Shown one piece after another: positions 56,589 to 64,000 of a stretch of DNA of 64,000 nt. Numbering within the stretch: position 1 is the first letter of the stretch; each line of letters begins with the position of its first letter. Below the pieces are notes generated by a model, which worked only from the letters and a program-made list of their open reading frames with translations, did no database searches and was not told the origin of the DNA. The position numbers and the translations under genes are program-made. The DNA is from Paenibacillus_T sp033239625 (GTDB lineage Bacteria > Bacillota > Bacilli > Paenibacillales > Paenibacillaceae): the NCBI RefSeq assembly GCF_033239625.1, contig NZ_BTCK01000020.1, forward strand, positions 42,178 to 106,177, written 5' to 3'.

Positions 56589-59500
56589 ATGAGATATTCG
56601 CGAATAAGCAAACCAATTGTATTCATCCTTATGCTCAGTCTCATGCTGTCCGGTTATGGCGGCTTGTATGTCACGAAGGCTTCCGCTGCGGCGGAAGCGG
56701 TTCAGGCATGGGTGACGGAAGGGAATAAGAGCAAGCTGCTCAGCGCGGAGTCCGGCATTACCTTCGCTGCCGATGGCGCGGCCGTGAACCCTACGATTGA
56801 GGTTGATGAGCATACGACTTACCAGTCCATTGAAGGTTTCGGGGCAGCGTTCACCGATTCCTCTACGTGGCTGATTCAGAACAAGCTGGACGAGGCTTCG
56901 CGCAATGAGCTGATGAACAAGATGTTCGGCCGCACAGGCGGCATCGGCATCAGCTATATGCGACTGCCGATGGGCTCGACTGATTTTGCGTTAAACAACT
57001 ATACCTATGATGATATCGCGCCGGGGACAACGGATGAGAATCTCGATCATTTCTCGATTGCGCACGATCAAGCTTACATCATACCAACGATCAAGCAGGC
57101 GCTCGCGATCAATCCCGATCTGAAGATCATGGCGACGCCATGGAGTGCTCCTGCATGGATGAAGACGAACGAGTCTTTGATCAAAGGGAAGCTGAAACCG
57201 GAGTATTACGCGGTTTACGCGCAATATTTCGTGAAGTTCATTCAGGCATATGAAGCAGAAGGCATCGCAATCGATGCGATTACGCTGCAGAATGAACCGC
57301 ATTTTGAGCCGGGCGGCTATCCGGGCATGCGCATGGAACCGGCGGATCAAGCGGCATTCGTCAAGGTGCTCGGCCCTGCTTTCCAGGCTGCAGGCATTAC
57401 GACGAAGATCATCGTCTGGGACCACAACTGGGATGAACCGAACTATCCGATCGACGTGCTGAACGATGCGGAAGCGAAGCCATATATTGCGGGCTCGGCT
57501 TTCCACGGTTACGCAGGCTCGGTTGATAGTCAGGCGTTCGTTCATGATCAACATCCGGACAAAGACATTTATTTTACCGAAAGCTCAGGCGGCGAGTTTG
57601 CCAATGTGTTCGGCGATAATGTCGCATGGGATGTGCAAAATCTGATTATCGGCGCGACGCGCAACTGGGCGAAGACGTCGCTGAAGTGGAACATTGCGCT
57701 CGACGAGAACCATGGCCCAACGAATGGCGGCTGCATGGACTGCCGCGGCTTCGTGACGATCGACAGCCAGACGGGCAGCTATAAGCTGAATGAAGAGTAT
57801 TACGCATTCGGCCATGCAAGCCAGTTCGTATTGCCGGGCGCCGTACGGATCAAGTCGAATACGTTCGGAGCAGGAAGCATCGAGTCGGCTGCGTTCCGCA
57901 ATCCCGATGACTCCAAGGTGCTCATTGCGCTCAACTCCTCGAAGCAGTCGCAGCTGTTCAAGGTGCGGTGGGGGACGCAAAGCTTCACGTATACGCTGTC
58001 TGCGGGTGCCGTTGCAACGTTCGTATGGAATGGCACACAGGACAATGCGAGCTTCGTAACGCCTTATTCGAAGATCGAGGCGGAAGATTACACGGCGATG
58101 AACGGTGTGCAGCTCGCTGTTGCAAGTGACAAGGGCGGCGGCCAGAAAGTAACCACGGGAAGCGCTGGCGGGTATATCGCTTTTGACAACGTGTCGTTCA
58201 TGAACGGAACCACAAGCGTGAAGGTAAGAGCGGCGGCGAGTCAAGATGCGGTGATCGACTTCCGCCTGGACAGCCCAACCGGACAATCCGTAGGCAGCGT
58301 TCACTTGAGCAGCACTGGCGGCCCAGATGCTTGGACGACCAAATCGGCGGCTGTCCAATCCGTATCCGGTGCGCACACGTTGTATGCCGTATTCACGGGC
58401 TCAGTGAACCTTAACTGGTTCCAATTCTCCTTCGACAACATCCAGGACAGCTTCGACTACTTAGCGATGTACGGCGGCTTTGAGAAGGGCACGCTGGAGG
58501 GTTGGCAGGAAACGGTGCCTAACGGACAGGATTCCGCGCACAAGGTAGATAACGGTTCGCCGAGAAGCGGCACTTATAAGCTGGTTCATTATCTTGGCAC
58601 CGATTACGAGCAGTCGACTTTCCGCACGGTTCAAGTACCGAACGGCACTTATCGCGCATCCGTGTGGTATCAGAAAGGGTCGCATTCCGATGTCCAGCTC
58701 GAAGCTGGAAACTATGGCGGCGCTGCGCTGGCAGTTGGCGCAGGGACTGCTGATTACGTCGGTCAATGGACGCAGCTTGTTATTCCAGCGATCAAAGTGA
58801 CGAACGGTCAGGTGGACATCGGCGTTCACTCGACTATCGCAGGCGGCGAATGGGCGGCGTTCGACGATTTCTCGCTCGTCCGCGTAACGACGAAGGCTTC
58901 GGCTTCCACACGCGGCACGAATGCGCTGGCAACGCCGACAGGTGTAACGGCTGTGCCTAGTGTTGATCAATTGAATGTTGGGCTGCAGTGGAATGACGTA
59001 CCGGGCGCGGCGGGATACAAGATTTATCGTTCGGTTCTCGATTCGGCCAGCGGCGCTGATTCCATCTACGCCGATTATCAAGATGTGGGCATGGCGCCAG
59101 CAGGCGCTGTCCAATATATCGATCGCGGTCTTCGTGGAGATACGACCTATTATTATCGTGTCGCTGCATTTAGCGAAACAGGCGAATCGGCTGCTTCCGA
59201 TCGGGTCTCGGCACGTACGGCCGCCGTGTCTGATACCGAGGCACCTGCTGTGCCAACTGGCCTAACAGCGGCAGCGGGCATTGAGCAAGCGAAGCTGACT
59301 TGGGACACGAACCTGGAGAGCGATTTCCTGCAATATAACGTGTATCGCAATGGCGTGAAGATTGCTTCCGTCGACCCTGTAACGAATACGTGGTACACGG
59401 CTGTTCCGCTGCGAGCAGGAGCCGTGTACAGCTTCGAAGTGACGGCAGTTGACCAAGCGGGCAACGAATCGGCTCGAAGCACGGCCGTTACGGCTGTGCC

Positions 59501-61520
59501 GCAGGCAGCTGGCGTGCTAGTGCCGCTGGATAACATGGACTTCGAGAAAGGCAGCTTCGAAGGCTGGTCGGAATGGCATCCGGATACGCAGGGAATCGCC
59601 AATTTCGTAGACCAGGATACGCCTCGCAGCGGGCAATACAAGCTGACGCACTGGAACGGATCGGCATATCAGCAATCGACGTACCGTAAGTTCGACCTGC
59701 CGAACGGCGTCTACAAGGTTCAAGTGTGGGTGCGCACAGGCGGCGGACAGAACACTTTGCAGCTTGAAGTGAAGAACTACGGCGGCAATCAGCTGACTAA
59801 GGATCTGCGCAGCGCCAGCGGCGGGACGTATACGCCATTCAGCATCGACAATGTCGTCGTAACGAATGGCCAGCTCGAGATCGGCGTCTTCTCCGACGCG
59901 AAGGCGGGCAACTGGACTGCGATCGACGATTTCGAGATTTATCGTTATCCGACGCAGGTTACCGGAGTGACGCTGGATAAGAGCAGCCTCGCGCTTCATA
60001 TGACTTCTAATCCGACGGATAAGCTGACCGCTGTCATTAACCCGTCGGATGCATCGAACAAGAACGTCGCATGGAGCAGCAGTGCCCCAGCGGTTGCAAC
60101 CGTATCCAATGACGGCAATGTAACGGCAGTATCCGCCGGTACGGCAACGATCACAGCGACTACCGAGGATGGGGAGTTTACAGCATCGGCGACCGTGACG
60201 GTTACGGCTGATCAATATACGCCACCAGTCGTAATCCCGCCATCATCTGGAGGGTCGGGCACGTCTGCCGAGCCGACGGTTGAGCACAAGGGCGGTACAT
60301 CGACCATTCATGGCCTGACAGCAGAAGCGGAGGGCGCATCCAACGAAGGGGCGGCTCTATTCCATATCCCTGCGAAGCTGGTGCAGGAAGCAGCAGAGCG
60401 TTCCAATACGAATCGCATTGTCGCACAGCTGCCTGCTTCTGCAGAGAAGCTCGATAGCGTGACGGTATCGTTCCCAGTTGCAGCGCTTGGCAACGCGGTA
60501 CAAAATGGCGGAACGCGGACTATATCCGTCAACTGGAACGGGATCAGCTATGAGCTTCCGATCGGTTCGATTGAATCGGTATGGGGAAATCTCGACTCGC
60601 AAGCCGAGGTGCGAATCGAGATTGCGAAGGTGACAGGCGACAAGAAGGCAGCTGCAGTAGCATCGCTGACAAGCCGAGGCTCAGCGCTGCTGTCCGACTT
60701 GGTGGCGTTCAACGTGTCACTTGTGACTGGCGGCGTCTCCGAACAGGAGATCAACGATTTCGGCATCTACACCGTATCTCGTGTACTGCCGCTGCATGCT
60801 GGAGCCGATACTTCCAATGCAGTCGGCGTATCTGTTGATGCATCCGGTAAGTTGCAGTTCGTATCGACCGTATTCGGCCCGTCGACTGAAGACGGCAGTA
60901 TGCACGCGGTTATGACGAACAACCATAACAGCGTGTATGGTGTTGTGCAATCGTCGGTCAGCTTCAACGACGTGACGAAGCATTGGGCTCGCGGATCGAT
61001 CGAAGCACTGGCTTCGAGATTCATCGTACAAGGCACGGGTAAGGATACATTCGCACCGAATCGTGCCGTGACGCGTGCTGAGTGGACAGCGATGCTCGTA
61101 AGAGCGCTGGATCTGACCGAGAAGCCTGAGAAGGCGGCATTCGCCGATGTTCTGCCAAGCCAATGGTATGCAGGTGCAATTGGCGCTGCAGCTGAGGCGG
61201 GCTTGGTTCAAGGCTTCGAGAATGGCACATTCCAGCCGAACGCGCTCGTGACGAAGCAGCAAATGGCGGTTACGCTGGCGAAGGCGATTGCTCGAGCGAA
61301 GCAGCAGGACAATGCAACTGCTGACGTGCAGCAGCTGGAAGCGGCGTTCAAGGATGCGGCAGACATTGCCGGCTGGGCGAAGGACGCGGTCGCACAGGTG
61401 TATGACGCAGGCATTATTCATGGCGATTCGCAGGGCCTGTTCCTGCCGGATAAGCTTTCTACAAGAGCTGAAGCTGCAACTGTTTTATATAACCTCTTAG
61501 TCGCGCTGAAGCGAGTATAA
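56589..61520 (+). CDS. Surface-anchored multidomain GH30 with CBM, FN3, Big2 and SLH domains
   Basis: About 1643 residues; ATG 56589 starts a clear signal peptide ending KASAAAEA. Approximate layout: GH30 40-487 (acid/base in LQNEPHF, nucleophile in FTESSGG, GGCMDCRGFVTID); CBM6-like 487-617 (KIEAEDYTAMNGVQ); carbohydrate-binding-like module 617-772 (GFEKGTLEGWQE); FN3 778-879; FN3 880-975; second such module 976-1122 (DFEKGSFEGWSE); Big2 1123-1207; linker and an unassigned domain 1208-1454; three SLH repeats 1456-1643 (FNDVTKHWARGSIEALASRF). SLH repeats bind pyruvylated wall polymer, placing the enzyme on the cell surface. It has its own operator and terminator. Confidence 0.92.
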   Translation: MRYSRISKPIVFILMLSLMLSGYGGLYVTKASAAAEAVQAWVTEGNKSKLLSAESGITFAADGAAVNPTIEVDEHTTYQSIEGFGAAFTDSSTWLIQNKLDEASRNELMNKMFGRTGGIGISYMRLPMGSTDFALNNYTYDDIAPGTTDENLDHFSIAHDQAYIIPTIKQALAINPDLKIMATPWSAPAWMKTNESLIKGKLKPEYYAVYAQYFVKFIQAYEAEGIAIDAITLQNEPHFEPGGYPGMRMEPADQAAFVKVLGPAFQAAGITTKIIVWDHNWDEPNYPIDVLNDAEAKPYIAGSAFHGYAGSVDSQAFVHDQHPDKDIYFTESSGGEFANVFGDNVAWDVQNLIIGATRNWAKTSLKWNIALDENHGPTNGGCMDCRGFVTIDSQTGSYKLNEEYYAFGHASQFVLPGAVRIKSNTFGAGSIESAAFRNPDDSKVLIALNSSKQSQLFKVRWGTQSFTYTLSAGAVATFVWNGTQDNASFVTPYSKIEAEDYTAMNGVQLAVASDKGGGQKVTTGSAGGYIAFDNVSFMNGTTSVKVRAAASQDAVIDFRLDSPTGQSVGSVHLSSTGGPDAWTTKSAAVQSVSGAHTLYAVFTGSVNLNWFQFSFDNIQDSFDYLAMYGGFEKGTLEGWQETVPNGQDSAHKVDNGSPRSGTYKLVHYLGTDYEQSTFRTVQVPNGTYRASVWYQKGSHSDVQLEAGNYGGAALAVGAGTADYVGQWTQLVIPAIKVTNGQVDIGVHSTIAGGEWAAFDDFSLVRVTTKASASTRGTNALATPTGVTAVPSVDQLNVGLQWNDVPGAAGYKIYRSVLDSASGADSIYADYQDVGMAPAGAVQYIDRGLRGDTTYYYRVAAFSETGESAASDRVSARTAAVSDTEAPAVPTGLTAAAGIEQAKLTWDTNLESDFLQYNVYRNGVKIASVDPVTNTWYTAVPLRAGAVYSFEVTAVDQAGNESARSTAVTAVPQAAGVLVPLDNMDFEKGSFEGWSEWHPDTQGIANFVDQDTPRSGQYKLTHWNGSAYQQSTYRKFDLPNGVYKVQVWVRTGGGQNTLQLEVKNYGGNQLTKDLRSASGGTYTPFSIDNVVVTNGQLEIGVFSDAKAGNWTAIDDFEIYRYPTQVTGVTLDKSSLALHMTSNPTDKLTAVINPSDASNKNVAWSSSAPAVATVSNDGNVTAVSAGTATITATTEDGEFTASATVTVTADQYTPPVVIPPSSGGSGTSAEPTVEHKGGTSTIHGLTAEAEGASNEGAALFHIPAKLVQEAAERSNTNRIVAQLPASAEKLDSVTVSFPVAALGNAVQNGGTRTISVNWNGISYELPIGSIESVWGNLDSQAEVRIEIAKVTGDKKAAAVASLTSRGSALLSDLVAFNVSLVTGGVSEQEINDFGIYTVSRVLPLHAGADTSNAVGVSVDASGKLQFVSTVFGPSTEDGSMHAVMTNNHNSVYGVVQSSVSFNDVTKHWARGSIEALASRFIVQGTGKDTFAPNRAVTRAEWTAMLVRALDLTEKPEKAAFADVLPSQWYAGAIGAAAEAGLVQGFENGTFQPNALVTKQQMAVTLAKAIARAKQQDNATADVQQLEAAFKDAADIAGWAKDAVAQVYDAGIIHGDSQGLFLPDKLSTRAEAATVLYNLLVALKRV

Positions 61521-61627
61521 GTGCGAGTTCAAGAAGTCAGGTTTTCAGCACCTGATGCCGAATACTCTTCTTGTGCTGCTTCGTGATCAAAAGCGGAATT
61601 GTTGAACGACCTCTGTAAGCGAACGAC

Positions 61628-61667
61628 GAAGACGCCTAGCTGGTATAGGCCGGGCGTCTTCTTTCCT
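61628..61667 (+). terminator. Terminator after SLH-anchored GH30
   Basis: GAAGACGCC / GGCGTCTTC (61628-61636, 61653-61661) with an inner CCTA/TAGG pair and TTTCC tail. The rest of 61521-61821 holds only the SD of the next gene. Confidence 0.7.
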
Positions 61668-61821
61668 GTGCAATTTGCGGGAGGGAGGTGGTGGCCTATG
61701 TAGTCTGTCTGCATCGTATAACTGCTCCATCTACCCGCGTTTTATGGGAGCAGTTTGCAGTTCGCATTGATTGGATTGTCTCGAATGAGCAAAAAACACC
61801 AAATCAAGGGAGGTATTATTC

Positions 61822-63750
61822 ATGTCTAAGAAGTCCTTGAAGAAGCTGGTTACCACCGCGGCGGCGCTGGCGATTGCCGTTCCTGCCGCAACTGTGGCGC
61901 CATCGCAGACGCTGGCGGCAGGCGAAACGGCGCAAGTATGGCTGACCAATCCGAACAACGGTACGTGGCTGGCTCGGCAGGCTGATGTCAATTTTGGCGC
62001 GTCAAGCGCAAACGCAGATTACACGATTACCGTCAACGACGGGGTGAAGTATCAATCGATGGACGGCTTCGGCGCATCGCTGACGGACTCGTCCAGCTGG
62101 CTGTTGTTCTACAAGCTGTCAGCGGCCAAACGCACAGAGGTTATGAACAATCTGTTTGGCCCGAGCGGCATCAACATCAGCGCCCTTCGCCAACCGATTG
62201 GTGCAAGCGATTTCAACTGGGAAAGCTGGACGTACGACGATACGACGAACAATGTGGACGATATGAATCTGAATTCCTTCTCGTTGTGGCGGGAGGACGC
62301 GTACATTCGCCCCATGCTGGATCAAGCGTATGGCGTGAATCCGGGGAGGATTAGAATCTTCGCAGCGCCATGGAGCCCTCCGGCTTGGATGAAGACCGGC
62401 AAGACGCTGCTCGGAGACAGCGGCGGTTCACTGCGTACGGACGCCTATAATGCGTATGCTAATTATCTCGTCAAATACTTACAGCAATACCGGGACAAAG
62501 GAACGCCGGTCTATGCGATGTCCGTCCAGAACGAGCCGAAGTTCGGACCGCATTATCCAGGTCTGGTCATGTCGGCGACGGAGCAGGCCAATTTCATCAA
62601 CGTGCTTGGACCTAAGCTTGCGCAGAACAGTCTTACCACCAAAATCATCGGTTATGACCACAACTACGATGACATCAGCTATCCATCCACCGTCCTTAAC
62701 AATGCCTCATCTTATGTAAGCGGCAGCGCGTTCCACTATTACTCTTCACTCAGCCATTCGAATTTGACGACGCTTCACAACAACTACCCAAGCAAAGACA
62801 TCTGGTTCACGGAAGGCGGCAGCGGCACGTGGATCGGCGGCGGCACTGACAAAGGAATGTTCCAAGATCTAATGATGCACACGATTCGTTTCCCTCGAAA
62901 TTGGGCAAAGTCGTACATCATGTGGAATGTCGCCTTGGATCAGAATGGCGGTCCAGTTCTGGCCGGTGTCGGCAACACGAACCGCGGCTTGCTTACGATC
63001 CGCTCGGACGTGAATGACAGCGTAACGTACAACTCGCAATATTACGGCCTCGGCCATAGCAGCAAATTCGTTGATCCAGGTGCGCAGCGCATCGACTCGA
63101 ACACCTATCAGGACAACATGGAGGACGTCGCTTATCGCAATCCGGACGGTTCGATCGTCGTCATTTTGTCCAACCGTCTGACCAGCTCCAAATCGGTTAA
63201 GATCCAATGGGGCTCGCAATCGTTCACCTACCAGGTGCCGGCTGAGAGCGCGATTACGTTCAAATGGACGGCAGGCTCGTCTACGACTAACCCTCCGGTT
63301 ACGCCAGTAGTGCCTCAGCTCAATACGAATTACAAGATCGTCGCCAAGCATAGCGGCAAAGCGCTGGACGTTACCGACGCTTCGACAGCCGACGGCGCGA
63401 AAGTGCAGCAGTGGGACTATACAGGCGGGAACAATCAGAAGTGGTACTTGAAGGATGCAGGCAATGGCTATTACAACATCATTAACGTGAACAGCGGCAA
63501 AGGACTTGATGTCGCTAACTCATCTACAGCAGACGGAGGCAGCATTCAACAGTGGGTTGTATCCGGGAGCGGCGGCACGAACCAGCAATGGCAGGTCGTC
63601 GCTGTAAGCGGCGGTTATTACAAAATCATTAGCCGCAGCAGCGGCAAAGCGCTGGATATCGCAAGCGTATCAACGGCTAACGGCGGTACTGTCCAGCAGT
63701 GGAGCTATACCGGCGCCGATAATCAGTTATTCTCGTTCCAGCAGCCATAA
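61822..63750 (+). CDS. Secreted GH30 with C-terminal ricin-type lectin (CBM13)
   Basis: A 642-residue protein; AAGGGAGGTATTATTC before ATG 61822. The signal peptide ends near SQTLAAGE. GH30 (about 35-490): KYQSMDGFGASLTDSSSWLL, acid/base SVQNEPKF, nucleophile FTEGGSG, beta-sandwich ending SAITFKW. A Thr/Pro linker precedes three ricin-B repeats (about 500-642) with GKALDVTDAS, GKGLDVANSS and GKALDIASVS and QQW motifs. Free extracellular glucanase, the diffusible partner of the surface GH30. No GAAATCGATTACATTTTA site precedes it. Confidence 0.92.
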   Translation: MSKKSLKKLVTTAAALAIAVPAATVAPSQTLAAGETAQVWLTNPNNGTWLARQADVNFGASSANADYTITVNDGVKYQSMDGFGASLTDSSSWLLFYKLSAAKRTEVMNNLFGPSGINISALRQPIGASDFNWESWTYDDTTNNVDDMNLNSFSLWREDAYIRPMLDQAYGVNPGRIRIFAAPWSPPAWMKTGKTLLGDSGGSLRTDAYNAYANYLVKYLQQYRDKGTPVYAMSVQNEPKFGPHYPGLVMSATEQANFINVLGPKLAQNSLTTKIIGYDHNYDDISYPSTVLNNASSYVSGSAFHYYSSLSHSNLTTLHNNYPSKDIWFTEGGSGTWIGGGTDKGMFQDLMMHTIRFPRNWAKSYIMWNVALDQNGGPVLAGVGNTNRGLLTIRSDVNDSVTYNSQYYGLGHSSKFVDPGAQRIDSNTYQDNMEDVAYRNPDGSIVVILSNRLTSSKSVKIQWGSQSFTYQVPAESAITFKWTAGSSTTNPPVTPVVPQLNTNYKIVAKHSGKALDVTDASTADGAKVQQWDYTGGNNQKWYLKDAGNGYYNIINVNSGKGLDVANSSTADGGSIQQWVVSGSGGTNQQWQVVAVSGGYYKIISRSSGKALDIASVSTANGGTVQQWSYTGADNQLFSFQQP

Positions 63751-63765
63751 TAGTTGTACAAATGG

Positions 63766-63800
63766 GAGAGGCAGTCGCAGTCGGGCTGCCTCTCTTTCTT
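63766..63800 (+). terminator. Terminator after secreted GH30
   Basis: GAGAGGCAG / CTGCCTCTC (63766-63774, 63786-63794), 11-base loop, TTTCTT tail. Confidence 0.85.
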
Positions 63801-63873
63801 GTGCATGGATCTACGCCCAGTCGAGTTCAGTAAAGTCGCGTCGCGTTGTACATGCGGATGATGGGATAAGTCG

Positions 63874-64000
63874 AATAAGTGTGGCTAACCCCTGCTTAAA
63901 CGTACACGATTCCCGTTCAGAACACAGTAAGAGTGGGATAACCACACTTAATGCCTCGCCAATGTTCGAGCAATGAGCCGTCTGCTGGAATAAGTGTGGT
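63874..64000. repeat. TAAGTGTGG repeat element at the window end
   Basis: TAAGTGTGG occurs at 63876-63884 and 63991-63999, and inverted (CCACACTTA) at 63942-63950, in gene-free sequence. The element continues past the window, so its size is unknown. Confidence 0.5.

Overview
The window looks like chromosomal DNA of a Paenibacillus-type Bacillota (Paenibacillaceae). This rests on Bacillus-type Shine-Dalgarno sites throughout, GTG and TTG starts, a T-box leader, yhbD-bactofilin, ytrA-type, ugtP/ltaA-type and xpaC/telA-type operons, S-layer homology (SLH) domains, a paeninodin-like lasso peptide cluster, and LplB/YtcP-type sugar ABC transporters. No insertion sequence, phage gene, CRISPR array or rRNA was found. 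There is one tRNA (Thr, CGT).

Layout. 1-5.2 kb: a tellurium/stress (Ter-type) operon (StiP-like protein, HAD hydrolase, ATP-grasp, XpaC-like protein, TelA, small membrane protein) ending in a perfect terminator. 5.3-13.5 kb: housekeeping and signalling genes: an SDR oxidoreductase, a short globin-coupled chemotaxis-type sensor, a saccharopine-dehydrogenase-like protein with an acidic tail, a two-domain multicopper oxidase, a membrane HD-GYP protein, a VanY-type carboxypeptidase and an EAL phosphodiesterase. 13.5-14.1 kb: gene-free, with two structured repeat-like elements. 14-24 kb: a His/Lys-rich protein, a histidine kinase with a large insertion, tRNA-Thr, yhbD plus two bactofilins, a Cys-rich protein, a very small tyrosinase-like protein, NUDIX, MscL with a zinc ribbon, and an MHYT-like/PAS histidine kinase. 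24-31.5 kb: an orphan sugar-binding lipoprotein, then a minus-strand glycolipid operon (UgtP-like transferase, LtaA-like flippase, VTT protein, zinc-ribbon membrane protein), an aldo/keto reductase and a small membrane protein.

31.7-36.9 kb holds a lasso peptide cluster: promoter, cyclase, 51-residue precursor, attenuator hairpin, HPr-kinase-like tailoring kinase and ABC exporter. It lacks the usual RRE (B1) and leader peptidase (B2) genes, and both flanks are occupied by opposite-strand genes. 37-44.6 kb (minus strand): FMN reductase, an ilvA led by an Ile-type T-box and followed closely by a GAF histidine kinase/response regulator pair, and a ytrA-type GntR/ABC operon with two identical-format operators.

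44.6-63.8 kb is a beta-glucan utilisation locus. It has two paralogous LacI regulators, a sugar ABC importer, a cytoplasmic GH2 and four GH30 paralogues: a lipoprotein, a protein without a signal peptide, a 1643-residue SLH-anchored multidomain enzyme and a secreted enzyme with a ricin-type lectin. An 18-bp sequence is shared by the promoter regions of the importer operon and the SLH-anchored GH30, and a related palindrome overlaps the promoter of the second LacI gene. The inferred division of labour is that surface and secreted GH30 enzymes cut a fungal-type beta-1,6-glucan, the importer takes up the oligosaccharides, and the lipoprotein GH30 plus the intracellular GH30 and GH2 finish them. 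Substrate assignments are family-level inferences.
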